From assembly GCA_000934455.1 (NCBI GenBank), contig KN888812.1, positions 7,839 to 44,180 on the forward strand: a stretch of 36,342 nt of DNA, given 5' to 3'. The notes under the pieces are model-generated. The model was not told where the DNA came from and ran no database searches. It saw nothing but the letters and a program-made list of their open reading frames with translations. The stretch is from Apostichopus parvimensis. Lineage: Eukaryota > Echinodermata > Holothuroidea > Aspidochirotida > Stichopodidae. Of this stretch, positions 22,299-33,000 are shown piece after piece. Made by a program: the position numbers and the translations under genes. How positions within the stretch are numbered: position 1 is the first letter of the stretch; every line of letters begins with the position of its first letter.

Positions 22299-22440
22299 CT
22301 AGAATGGTGTCCAAAACTGTTGAATCTTCGTTGTGACTCAGTCAGTACGGATATCAAGGTACTTGGTATCAAATTCGACTTCGAACCAGTTACCCAAAGA
22401 ATCCTTAACTTGGTTTACACCATCCATGTGAAATTAAAAG
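22299..22440 (-). other. predicted SPACA9 non-coding leader exon with small upstream ORF
   Basis: On the minus strand a strong donor (TTCTAG/GTAAGT) lies at 22299/22298. It would pair with the acceptor TTTGCAG just before the SPACA9 start, 17 bases upstream of its ATG. The 5' end of this exon is not visible, so 22440 is a guess. Within it, 22338-22427 is a 29-codon ORF beginning MDGVNQVKDSLG and ending at TGA before the donor. It is therefore an upstream ORF, not part of SPACA9. Confidence 0.45.
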
Positions 22441-22760
22441 AAACCAGATTCAACGTCAAGCTGTATCACTCAGTCATCAGCTTGTATTGGTAGGTTTACG
22501 TTAATAGACCACCTGCATCGCATGTTATCCCTGTTTCGCGGATGTAATTGAACAACAGCTGCACTGTGCATACATGCTTGTACTATAGAGCTAGCTACTG
22601 CGCTTGGAGAATTCCCATGGTAACTGTGATAAATATTCATGAGTAATTTAATATCAGGTTAATCCAAAGTTACCAAGTATATTTTGTGTTTTCACTGTTG
22701 CTGTCTCAATTTTATCAACTTTTTATGCAAAAAATGAATGTAAAAGGTCAATTAAAACAT
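22441..22760. promoter_or_regulatory. SPACA9-INPP5E divergent promoter region
   Basis: The predicted SPACA9 leader (leftward) and INPP5E leader (rightward) face away from each other across about 300 bases. This is the expected layout of a bidirectional promoter. The interval has no coding exon and contains the near-consensus X-box at 22611-22624. Transcription starts are not determinable from sequence alone. Confidence 0.5.
22611..22624 (+). promoter_or_regulatory. near-consensus X-box (RFX site) between two ciliary genes
   Basis: ATTCCCATGGTAAC matches the X-box consensus GTHNYYATRRNAAC at 13 of 14 positions; only the first G is A. It sits between the divergent 5' ends of SPACA9 and INPP5E, both cilium genes and plausible RFX/FOXJ1 targets. 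A second 13/14 match in an INPP5E intron (33718-33731) shows that such matches also arise elsewhere. Confidence 0.45.
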
Positions 22761-22774
22761 CAAACTCGTAAAAT

Positions 22775-22832
22775 ATGGGAAAGGATCGTCTAATCTCAGC
22801 CGCTAAGGCCTTACACTTATTCGCTGCATCAG
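22775..22832 (+). other. predicted INPP5E non-coding leader exon 1 (part)
   Basis: A donor (GCATCAG... cag/GTAGGA) after 22832 can pair with the acceptor ttattttcag before 23885. An ATG at 22775 opens MGKDRLISAAKALHLFAAS. After splicing it meets a stop three codons into the next exon, so it is an upstream ORF if transcription starts before it. The 5' end of the exon is unknown. Confidence 0.4.
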
Positions 22833-23141
22833 GTAGGATCGAAGTTAGTCCGTCACTTACTGTGTGTGATTAAAGTGAATATCTGCTACTATATTGTGAA
22901 TGCACGTAGGCTAGGCCTAATGTTATAACTTATACGCAGCCTAAACCGTAACATATTTCTGTGCGAGGGCAGCACTACATTGCAATTCTTGCCAATAGGT
23001 TCAACTAGTCCAACTTCAGTAGCTGGTGCCATAGCCTATATGATTTTTCTTTTCACCTTGTAACTAGAATGTTTCCAGCCCTGTGAAATGACTGAACATT
23101 CAACAAATACCATGACTTGTTTTATAATGTTTGTTATGATA

Positions 23142-23639
23142 TAGTCAGTATTGCGAATTTGGGAACACTGCGAATTTCGGACACCCCTAAGAAATACACG
23201 ATTTCACCATGACAACCTACAGGAAGAGCCAAATTTCACCAAAAAGTACAAAGCTACAGTTATTTTCTCTCCAAAATGACCTGTGTGCAAGTAAGTACTT
23301 ACATATTTGTCAATAAAATGACGGAGATATATGAAGTCTGTTATAATTACTGAAAGAGCAAATGCGCCACCAATTTTATCACCAGCGCCACACTGTGGGA
23401 ACGAGTGTCCGAATTTCGCAATACTCTAGCAAAGAAATACCAGTTCCACAATCACGAAGAATCTTCTTTTTTACAACGTGAAAACAGTTTGCAGGGAAGA
23501 AAGTTTGGCCGTGTATCTTAATATAACACACTTCTCCCACCATATCAAGTATATTTTCAGGTGATTTATACCAGAAGATATAGTTTTGGGGTGATTTAAG
23601 GCTTAGGTGTCCGAAATTCGAAGTGCCCATGCTACTATA
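23142..23639. mobile_element. MITE-like element with subterminal repeats, INPP5E leader intron
   Basis: The left arm ends ACACTGCGAATTTCGGACAC then CCCTAAG (to about 23191). The reverse complement of the right arm (from about 23604) reads GCACTTCGAATTTCGGACAC then CTAAG. TAGT starts both ends, flanked by TA, as in Tc1/mariner-type insertions. The core GCGAATTTCGGACAC recurs: a degenerate copy at 23152, a plus copy at 23171, and inverted copies at 23405 and 23607. There is no transposase ORF. A non-autonomous DNA transposon is likely, but the superfamily is a guess. Confidence 0.6.
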
Positions 23640-23884
23640 GCCTAGGCCTAATTAGATCAATATGTTGCAGTATCTTGTATGCTCTGGTGAGAAGTATGCT
23701 TAGCCTAGATGCAGTGGGCCAAATGCTTGTGTCCAAACAGTGTTTCTTTTAAATTTCCAAGCTTTCTCCATCAGCCACATGTATGTTAAGCATCTGTCAT
23801 CTTTTTGTGCTTAGTTCCTTTTTCCTTTTTTTTATAAACATTTGTTGTGAAACTTGCATTTGATTAATTTTACCTTATTTTCAG

Positions 23885-24047
23885 ATGCTTTCTGATCGTT
23901 GATAAGCAACAATGAAAACTTGATGATGGTGGAGTTCAATTCACCAAATATACAGTTACAAGACACAAGATGAGGTGACACATTGACCTATTCACCTACA
24001 AAGAGCTATTCATTCCTCATCAACTACTACTAGTTCTTTGAATAAGC
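23885..24047 (+). promoter_or_regulatory. INPP5E 5' UTR with four short upstream ORFs
   Basis: The exon opens at an acceptor (ttattttcag) and is continuous with the INPP5E start codon. Before that ATG lie four ATG-initiated ORFs that all close within the leader: ATG CTT TCT GAT CGT TGA, ATG AAA ACT TGA, a 16-codon ORF starting ATG ATG GTG GAG, and ATG AGG TGA. An in-frame TGA at 24039-24041 precedes the main start. This layout usually lowers translation of the main frame. Confidence 0.6.
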
Positions 24048-27000
24048 ATGGACGCAAACTCAAACACAGATGGCACTGAAATTAGTGGGAAGTCCGCTAT
24101 GCCAAGGAGAAAATCAAAAACATTGGCACGATTAAAGTAAGAATTATTGTAATAAGATTGGTTGTGAAATTAATTGTATGATTAAGTATAACTGATTGTA
24201 TGAGATCAGATTGATGATCAGATTAACTGGTTGTATGAGAGAGGAGTCAGAGGGACATTTCAGATAAATTACAGAGCAATTCTTTGTTTAAAACGCTATT
24301 TTTTGGTCTTCCAAAAGCAAAAATTCTGGAGCTTTCATCAGATGTTGGAGATACATAAATTGCCAAAAAAATTATAAAGAAATGGTATAACATTCTTCTT
24401 AGCTGTTTGGGAAATTTGTTCATGAAAGTTATCTCTATCACATGTATATAGACCAACAAATGATGTTTGGGTATGTGTCTCCTTTAGTGTCTTGTTATCT
24501 GCAAGCATTGTAAACTGGAATCCTTCTAGATCAGAAGTGAACAAGTATAAACAGTAAATAACTGCATGCCTCAAAATTTACAGGTACCAGGCAGGTCTGC
24601 ATTTCACTAAGTTAATGATATTCTTTGTTGCAACTCTTGCTGATCAGAATGATTGCTCATCACTAAGTGTGGTGGTGGTAAACAAATATAATGTTCACAC
24701 AGTAATTTGTAGAGATAGGATGAAGGATTGGGAAGGAAGATGTTGGTGGAGAAGTGGTGAATATTGATAGGGCATTACAGACGTTACAATGTTTTGTTAA
24801 TTGATAAAGTAGACGACTCTTTGTTCTTGAAGTACTGAGAATTTTGGTCATTCTGTAAGTTTCGCACCTTAGTCAAATTGTCAACTTGCTATTAGAACAA
24901 CTTTTAGCTTTCGATAGCAAGAGATTTAATTGATCAGCTTGCAGTAATTATAGAAACAGAGAAAACTGGTGAATAAGCTTAGAACTTACTTTGTGTTCAT
25001 CATTTAAGCTCACATTGCTACTGTATGTCAGTAAACATAAACGTTTATGTTCATACCACCATTTCTTCCAATTCCAGGAAACTGAAGGCTCAGAAAGTTC
25101 AGGATCAATTAGACAGTGAGACCATAAAGTCTAACAATTCTCCACGAGTTGATAATGTGGGAGGAAATTTGGTTGAAGATGGAGACACTGGAGAGGTAAA
25201 TGTCAATGCCGGATCCGGGCAAAATTCAAATCCAAGCGATGCACTTACTCCGACTAATGACACCTACAGTTCTTCACTTTCCAAACATTCATCATCTGCT
25301 CCACCCCTGTATTCATCTCCAGACGGGAGTATTTCAAACAGGAGCGACGTAAGGACTTGGAATAAACAGGATCATGTAAAAAGTAGTAGAACAAGTGCAA
25401 TCTCGCAACCAGAGGACAAACTCTCTTCTCTGGATGAAAATGTCTCGATGGATGTGGGATCTCTAACTTCAAGCTTGGATCAAAGATTGTCTGAACAAAG
25501 ACAAAGTTTGTCTGAGGTCAAAGAAGAGATAGAAGACGGTGCTATAAGAAAAGGACAAGATGTTGAAAATATTAACTTAAACAAGGAAAGTTTTAGGACA
25601 GACACTACTTCAAGAAGCACAAGTGGGTTGTTTTCTCATAATGGAAATGAAAGTGCAATAGATACCCAGGTCCAGCGGCAAGGTTTTCGCTTGCCTGGGA
25701 TAACTAGTCGATCAGTTTCCGGCAATACTGATGTCAAACATGTCACCACAGGTGATGTAACAAATGAAGTCAAAGCAAACAGAACCACAGAAACGGATAG
25801 CGACGATGATGATTTGATCGTTATTGGAGGAAGTTGCTCTGAGATTTCAAGACCTTCCTCATCAGCACATCTTCTTACCTCACCGATCCAGGAGAAGGTA
25901 CTGGCATCAACGCGAGAGGAGAAAGACGAGAGTGAAGATGAGGCGATAGGGAGTGCTTCCTCAGACTGCGGATCTCAGCCTCTGGACCAATCAGAATCGG
26001 TGTTGAAATATTCGGATATATCCGCCAGTAACGTCACCTACAAGAACCAGCAGAATAGGGGAATGTTTCAGTCCTCGGATATGGACATGAACTCAAGCAG
26101 GGATGGTCTATCAGATCTGAGCCATCCGGGCACAAGCGGTGTATCCAGTAGTAAGAGGACAGATTGTTCAGAGGGCGATTTGACAGAGAGATTGAACTCA
26201 AGAACCTACTCTGAACCTCCTATGGGAAGCACAGAGAGTCTTACGGATACTAATAGATCGTACCTCTCAACAGGAGCCCTGCGCCCCATCACTACTCAGT
26301 CTGCAAGACGCAACAAAAACAGGTGACCGTTTGATGACTTGTCTTTAGATCTTTCATAGCTCATCCCTCTGAATTTAAATAGAATATATTACTTTTCTTC
26401 CAAGGGTAGCTTTTCTCACTTTCACGGTAAATATTGTAAATGGTTGAATTCTTTTTCTTGAGGGTGAAATGCGAGGGGGTTAGAAATATGTAACAAGAAA
26501 AAAATGGAAAAGGGGACATTAATTGGGCAATTAGGCCATTTTCTCCACTTGAAATAGTCTGTATCCCACTTGAAAAATAACATTCAATTTCAACCCCTAG
26601 CAAACAACTTTAATGATAGTATGACATACTATGACGGTTAAAAATGAAAATATTATAATTTTAATATCTTCAGTTATTTCTGCCCTTTGAATCGTCCGTT
26701 AAGTATGTCCTGTTTGTATATAATTCCTTCAGTACTATCCTTTGTCTCCTCCTCGTACCCAGTCTGAATGTTCTAATGATCTCATGGTCTATACTGTACT
26801 ATTTACTGTCATAGAGCTGTTAAAGTATATGACTGCAGCCATGTATTCTTAGAATATCTATTACATCTTTATCGATGCCTAAGTACACTGATGATTAGCG
26901 TGGTTGGGGTTTAGTTACATCATCCACGAAAGTACATCACCCTGTTATCCTCTTCTTCACTTTTATGCCTCCTAGTCTCCTATGTACAGTAGTACAGTAC

Positions 27001-30000
27001 CTTCAGAAAATGTTCGCAACTCACCTTATTACGCTGTTTATCCAGGCTATGTCGATCTGTACGTGTACTTATTTTGCGGGAGTATCCGTGACAATACTTC
27101 TTCAGCAAGTTCTGTAGGATCATGAGGGGTATTCAGCTCGTGGAAAAACTCCAAACAACAGTTGGTTGGTGACTTGGTGTATAATATAATTTAGCTATTA
27201 GATTTATTTCTTACTGACTTTTGCTTTTCTATTCATATTCTCACCCCTAAAAGGAGTTACTTGATGGGTGGTGTCAGAAACACCGGTTCCTTGCTTGGTA
27301 AAGAGGAGTTGGAAAGAAATCTCCCCGACAGAAAGATCAGAGTGTTTGTCTCGACTTGGAACATGCACGAGGAAAAGGTATGGTTAATTCTTAGTTAAGT
27401 GTTCAATTATGTCAACTTGCCTCCTTCCACATTTAACCCTTCTCAGCTGCATCTGGTTCATTTTCAATTTCAGATGTTATCAAATCTGGCCGTGTTATTA
27501 GATAGGACATCAGTCAGTGTTCATCTTTGTAAACCTTTCCTCAAATACCTTCATTTTGTTTCAATTTCTACCATTTCTTGTCCAGGTCCTTCCTGATAAC
27601 CTGGAGGATCTTGTCCTTCCAGAAGAGAGCATCATATTACAAGACATCTATGTGGTTGGTACACAAGAGTCAACCCCAGATGCGTAAGTGGTCATCTCAT
27701 GTGTGATTAAACTAAAGGGGTGGGGGAGGGTGGGGGCGGAGGAGAAGAGGAATTTTCTCCTTGCCTCTACCCTCCTTACTCTTACCCCCCATTCATCAAC
27801 CACAAGCAGTTAACAAGAAATTTAACCTACAACGTTAAAACTATCTTCTCAGTGAACACGGCCAGTAGTGCTTCTGTTCTTCTTCATAAAGTTTAGCTTA
27901 TTCCCACAGACTTTCATCACGCATTAATATAATGTGTAGCCTTATGCAAAAGTAGGCTCAGAGCAGTTGCTGTCTTTGAAATCTACTCCCCAACACAAAA
28001 ATATCTTTTTGGAAATAGCCATCTAGATACAATGTATGTGCAAAGAATATTTTGTGTGCAATTCTGCTCGGAACTAATATGAATCAATCAGTCTTGAAAA
28101 AGTGATCTGTATGAATTGGACATATCAGTGTTTTGTGAGGGAAGTCTGGTCTTGATTCATGTCAAACTATCCGGAAATTCCCTTGATCTTGCAACGTTAA
28201 ATATCAATAATATATATTTTAATATTTTTTGCAGAGATGAGTGGGCAATAAGGATGCAAGAGACCCTAGGCACCACTCACATTCTCCTCCACAAAGCTTC
28301 TCTTGGTGTTCTACATCTTCTCATCTTCATCAGGAGAGATCTCTTCTGGTTCTGTTCGCGTAAGTGAATCACATGGGTCATCAGCATTTATTAGATTGCA
28401 CCTGTAGTTTAAAGGATTAGAAACTGCTGAAATACATTCCAGAGTGTGGTACAATTGAACCAAAATTCCCAACTGGAGAATGTTTGACTTTACAGGAGAA
28501 CCAGCCCTTTAAATTTTAAATTCTGTAATATTACAGTTTATCTGTGGTTTAGGTGGTATGTTATCAGTTAAACACTTGGTATAGTATCTGGACAATATGA
28601 AATGGAAACAGTAAGGTATGTGCTAAATTACAGGCAATTGGTGACTACATCTAGAAGGTACAATGGTTTATTTACTTTAGTGTGAATATTTTCATAGTTG
28701 GTTTTGGGGTAGAGATGCTGAAAACTTCACAAACAATTGATGTAAAAGAAAGTGTAAGCAGTAGTCTCCATAGCATTTGATCTGGCAAATACAGTAACAA
28801 AATTTGTATTGTTAGTTGATTATGTTAATATCACAACAAGTGTTAGATAAATCTACGAAGTTTGTTTAAAACAAATACAAGACCTCTTAGATTTGATTCG
28901 CAGCATTTTCATACCAAATGTCTGTAGACATTGGCAGTTTGTGTTTGAAATACTAGCAGGCCTCATTATCGTGAATTGATGGTGCTTATTTCCATCTGTT
29001 TAGAGGAATGCTGTGTAGTTTTTGTCAACCTGCAGCTGCAGCAGTTGGTTCTGGTGGGGGGGGGGGGGGTAGGGGTGTGGGCACACTCAGAGTATGTTCT
29101 ATTACTTTGGCATATATCTTGCCCACTTAAAAGATTGAATCAAACACTTTGATGTATCATACTTTGTACACATGGTAGAATATTCAAACCTGCACTCTAA
29201 CTATCAATTGCATTTAAATGTCCTAGAAATATTGAACTATTTCTTTAAATATATTTCTTGTACTTTATGAGAAGATGTATTTCAGGATGTGGGGGAGGAG
29301 GGGGGAGGGTGAGGGGGGTGGAAGAGGTGCAGGATGGTAGCTGACCGAATCCCCCTGTCCCTCCCCTTTGTACTGCAGTTTTCATGCCATTGGCCAAATA
29401 TGCTCTGTGCAAATCTATCTTCTGTTTTATTTTAGCCGTTGAAGAAGACTCTGTTGCAACGAGGCCAGGTGCAATGATAAAGACTAAGGTACCTCAATGT
29501 AGTGACACATTCTTAGTATGTGAATGAATACATACATTGTATGTACACTATAGCCCGCATTCTTCAGTAGGACACACTTCCATACCATTATGATGCTGAG
29601 TATTGATGGCTTAGTGTAGTATTGAGTATAATACTAAGTATACTAACAGCCTTAAAGGGAATGGCAGTGTGCATCCATATCAAATAATCTTTTAATAAAG
29701 AGATTGATCAGTTCATATGTAGTAGTACATACATTAGTTAGAGTTCAATAATGTGTTTGTCCCATGGCTTGTTTACGACCATCTTTTAAGTCTTAGTTTG
29801 GAGTTTAGGATATTTCTTCAATTTGATGTTGTTTCAATAACAGGTCAAGAGGATGGGGTGATGAGGGCAGAAGGGGGCTTTGTGGTTTGATGCTACTGTT
29901 TTGTTCACTTTGATATTCTGTCAATCATAGAAATTCAGTACAGACGCTCATCCATTTGAAATAATCAGAAAAAGTTGTGAGAGTATGAAGTACTCCACCT

Positions 30001-33000
30001 TGTTAATTCAGTGCTGAGTTTGGGGTGGATGTTGTATAATAATAATTATAATTATAATAATAATAAAAAACTGTATGTAAACAATTTGTTGATGGAATTC
30101 TTATTGAGATGGGTGAACAAAGGAGAAGATATTTGTTTGAGGGTATACTGTATCAATAGAATCCAATGTATTTTATGTATTAATCGTGTAACTGTTGTTT
30201 CCTTACAGGGTGCTGTCGCAGTGTCGTTCACTTTCTTTGGTACTTCATTCTTGTTCTTAGTTTCCCATTTCACATGTAAGTGTCCATAAAATTGATCATT
30301 TCCATATCGTTTCCCCCATTTTATCCCCATTTTTCAAGGAGCTGTTAAATCTCCATGGATTAACCTGAAATAATTTGGCTTTTAGAAGAATTGATGGTCT
30401 ATGTGTCTCATTTACTGCAAATGTGTTTGCCTGGAGCATTTCAAATAAAAATCATTCCTTGAATTTTGTGAAACAATGTAGCCACATGCTCACATCAAAC
30501 TACATTTAAATGATCGGTATTGGACACGTAGCGAATGGCTGTCCTGCTGAGTTATTCTGTTTAATACTGACGATAATAGGCTGCAATGCTACTATCTGAG
30601 AGAGGCAGGATATTAATGCACAATTACCTTGGCATTGAATTTTCATGTAAAAGAGCAATAGAGATGACAGAATGGTGAGTTCAGTCCTACAGTAACATTA
30701 AGCCAAGTATTCACATGCAACAACAGAAGAGTAAATTACTTTAAAAATTTAGCAAATTTAACAAGTAAAGGGAAATAGGGTGAGAAAAAGGATCTTTCTG
30801 AATATTTATCTTAAAACCAGACGAACTGAAGTCAAACTTAAATGAGTGGGAGAAAAGGGGGGGGGGTTGGGGATAGGATCGGGAGGGCTGACTAAGGGAT
30901 GCAGTGACCTCTAGGTCAAGGACTGGTCAAGTAGTTTCAATAAGCAGATGACTTCTTTGATCTACAACCTACGTACTATGTGTCCGAATATGTAACCACG
31001 TATGGAGGAAAATAATCATAGCTAACTTAAAACTTGATATGTTTCGTTGTACTTGAAATTTACTTCCTTTTCTCTTTTTCCTGTTATGTTCTACCACAGC
31101 TGGCGATGATAATCTTTCAAATCGAATTCAAGACTATGCTAAGATCATCCGATCTCTAGATCTACCTATCAAGGTACCTGCAACCAGGAAATATAATGTG
31201 GATAAAGGTCAGTCATTATATATGTGTGTGTGTTGATGAGGAGTTCATCCTTATATCATTTTTTATGGCAAAAGGTGTGAATTTTCGAATCTGGTGATCT
31301 TTTGTGAATGCATCTGGCAACAGATGGGAGTTAATTGATCTAATCTTGGAAATTGAGCTGATAAGTGGTATTGTGTTTCTTCAAAAATATTGAAATTATC
31401 TATGCAATATTAATATTTCTTAAAGAAAGTTGCATTTTGATATAAATTCCAGATACAGTATGGTGGCTTAATAGGGACATAGGGAAAAAACATAAGTGTC
31501 CCCAAATCTCAATTTTTTTTTTGATATATCCTTATTAAGCCACCGTAATACAGAGATAGGCAGCTAAGCAAACTTTTCCAAATTGTGTCACATTTCAAGA
31601 AGATTTTAGGCAAGGGATGATTTAACCAGTCCAAATAGGTAGCATTCAGTCGACCATATCTGCCAGCAGAGATTATCTTGTTAACATAAAAGTATATAAA
31701 GATGTTTATCCCTCGACCACTGTCATTTCTTAGTTATGTTTTGTTGTGTTCACTCTCTCGGATTATATTGCCCTTCAGATGACATCACCTCAAGATTCGA
31801 TGCAGTCTTCTGGTGCGGGGATTTCAACTTCCGACTGACAGAATCCAAAGCAAAGATTGAAAATTGGGCTCAGCAGCTAAAAGAAGGCAACGAGGAAGAC
31901 TTTAATATTCTCCTGCAGCACGATCAACTCAGGAAGACGATGACAAAGAGTAAGTTGAGATGTAAAGTATATCAGGATGGGAAATAGATGCGTTTATTTG
32001 TTTATCTGTATCACAAAATGATTTAACGGGATAATGAGAGTGAAGCTAGTTCCGTAGATGAGACATTGTCATAGTAAACATGGTTCCATTATAACAGATT
32101 TTTAGGTTTATAAAATTTGCATCAAGGAAACTCCATAATGGCCCTCTGAAGACATTGACGGTCTCCTGTATGCTACAAATCAAATGACCTAAGAATGGTG
32201 GGGGGGGGCGGGGTATCAGGGTGAACATTTCACTGCATAAATGGGAATTGTGTTTGATGTTGATTCAGATTAATATTTCTGACTATTCTTCACAGGGATT
32301 TTGTATACCAGAAAACGTTGGTTTTGTAATTGTTTATGTTGTAAAGTTTTGTTTTACCAAATTTTGATATGTTTTGTGACAATGAATATTTTCTTTTACA
32401 AAATAAAAAAATTCAAATTCAAACTAGTCAGGTAATATCTATTATACATTGATTTGTTATTTCTGCAAAGAGCTGTGTTTGGACATAGGATATGTTGCCA
32501 GGAAACAGGTGTGTATCGTGAACAGGCAGTTTGTATGGACAGAGCGGCATTTTAAAGGACATAGTGTTATATAACTGAATATCACAGTTTATTTGACCCA
32601 GCAGTATGTGTGTGTGTGGAAATATGCATGACCGAAGCTGCGTGTGTATGTTACTCTTTTTATATACATAATTACGGAAATACGATGTCAAACTTGAGCA
32701 TCTGTTTGATGAGGTTCTGAGGTTTGCATCATTCTATTTTGTTGATATGGATAATAATAATTCATATCTTTGAAATTACATGGGATGAAAACAATGGGTG
32801 TATTGTTATCACAAACTGATTGTTTTCTTCAGGTCATGACAATAAAGTTGAATATACAGTCCAAGGTGAGGTTGGATCATTTAAACTGCCCTCTCTTTGG
32901 CCTTCATTGATGCTTGTCATGGATTTTTAAATAGCTTCCCCCTCCTTTTGCTCATGCCATTTGTACTCAATCCCTACATACTGCGTATGCCAAAAGTGAT

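Noticed and set aside
25025-25077. ATG at 25025 as the INPP5E start, in one open frame with the large exon
   Set aside because: The stretch before 25078 ends in a good splice acceptor, and the 24048 exon joins in phase with a better start, an in-frame stop upstream and a basic N-terminus.
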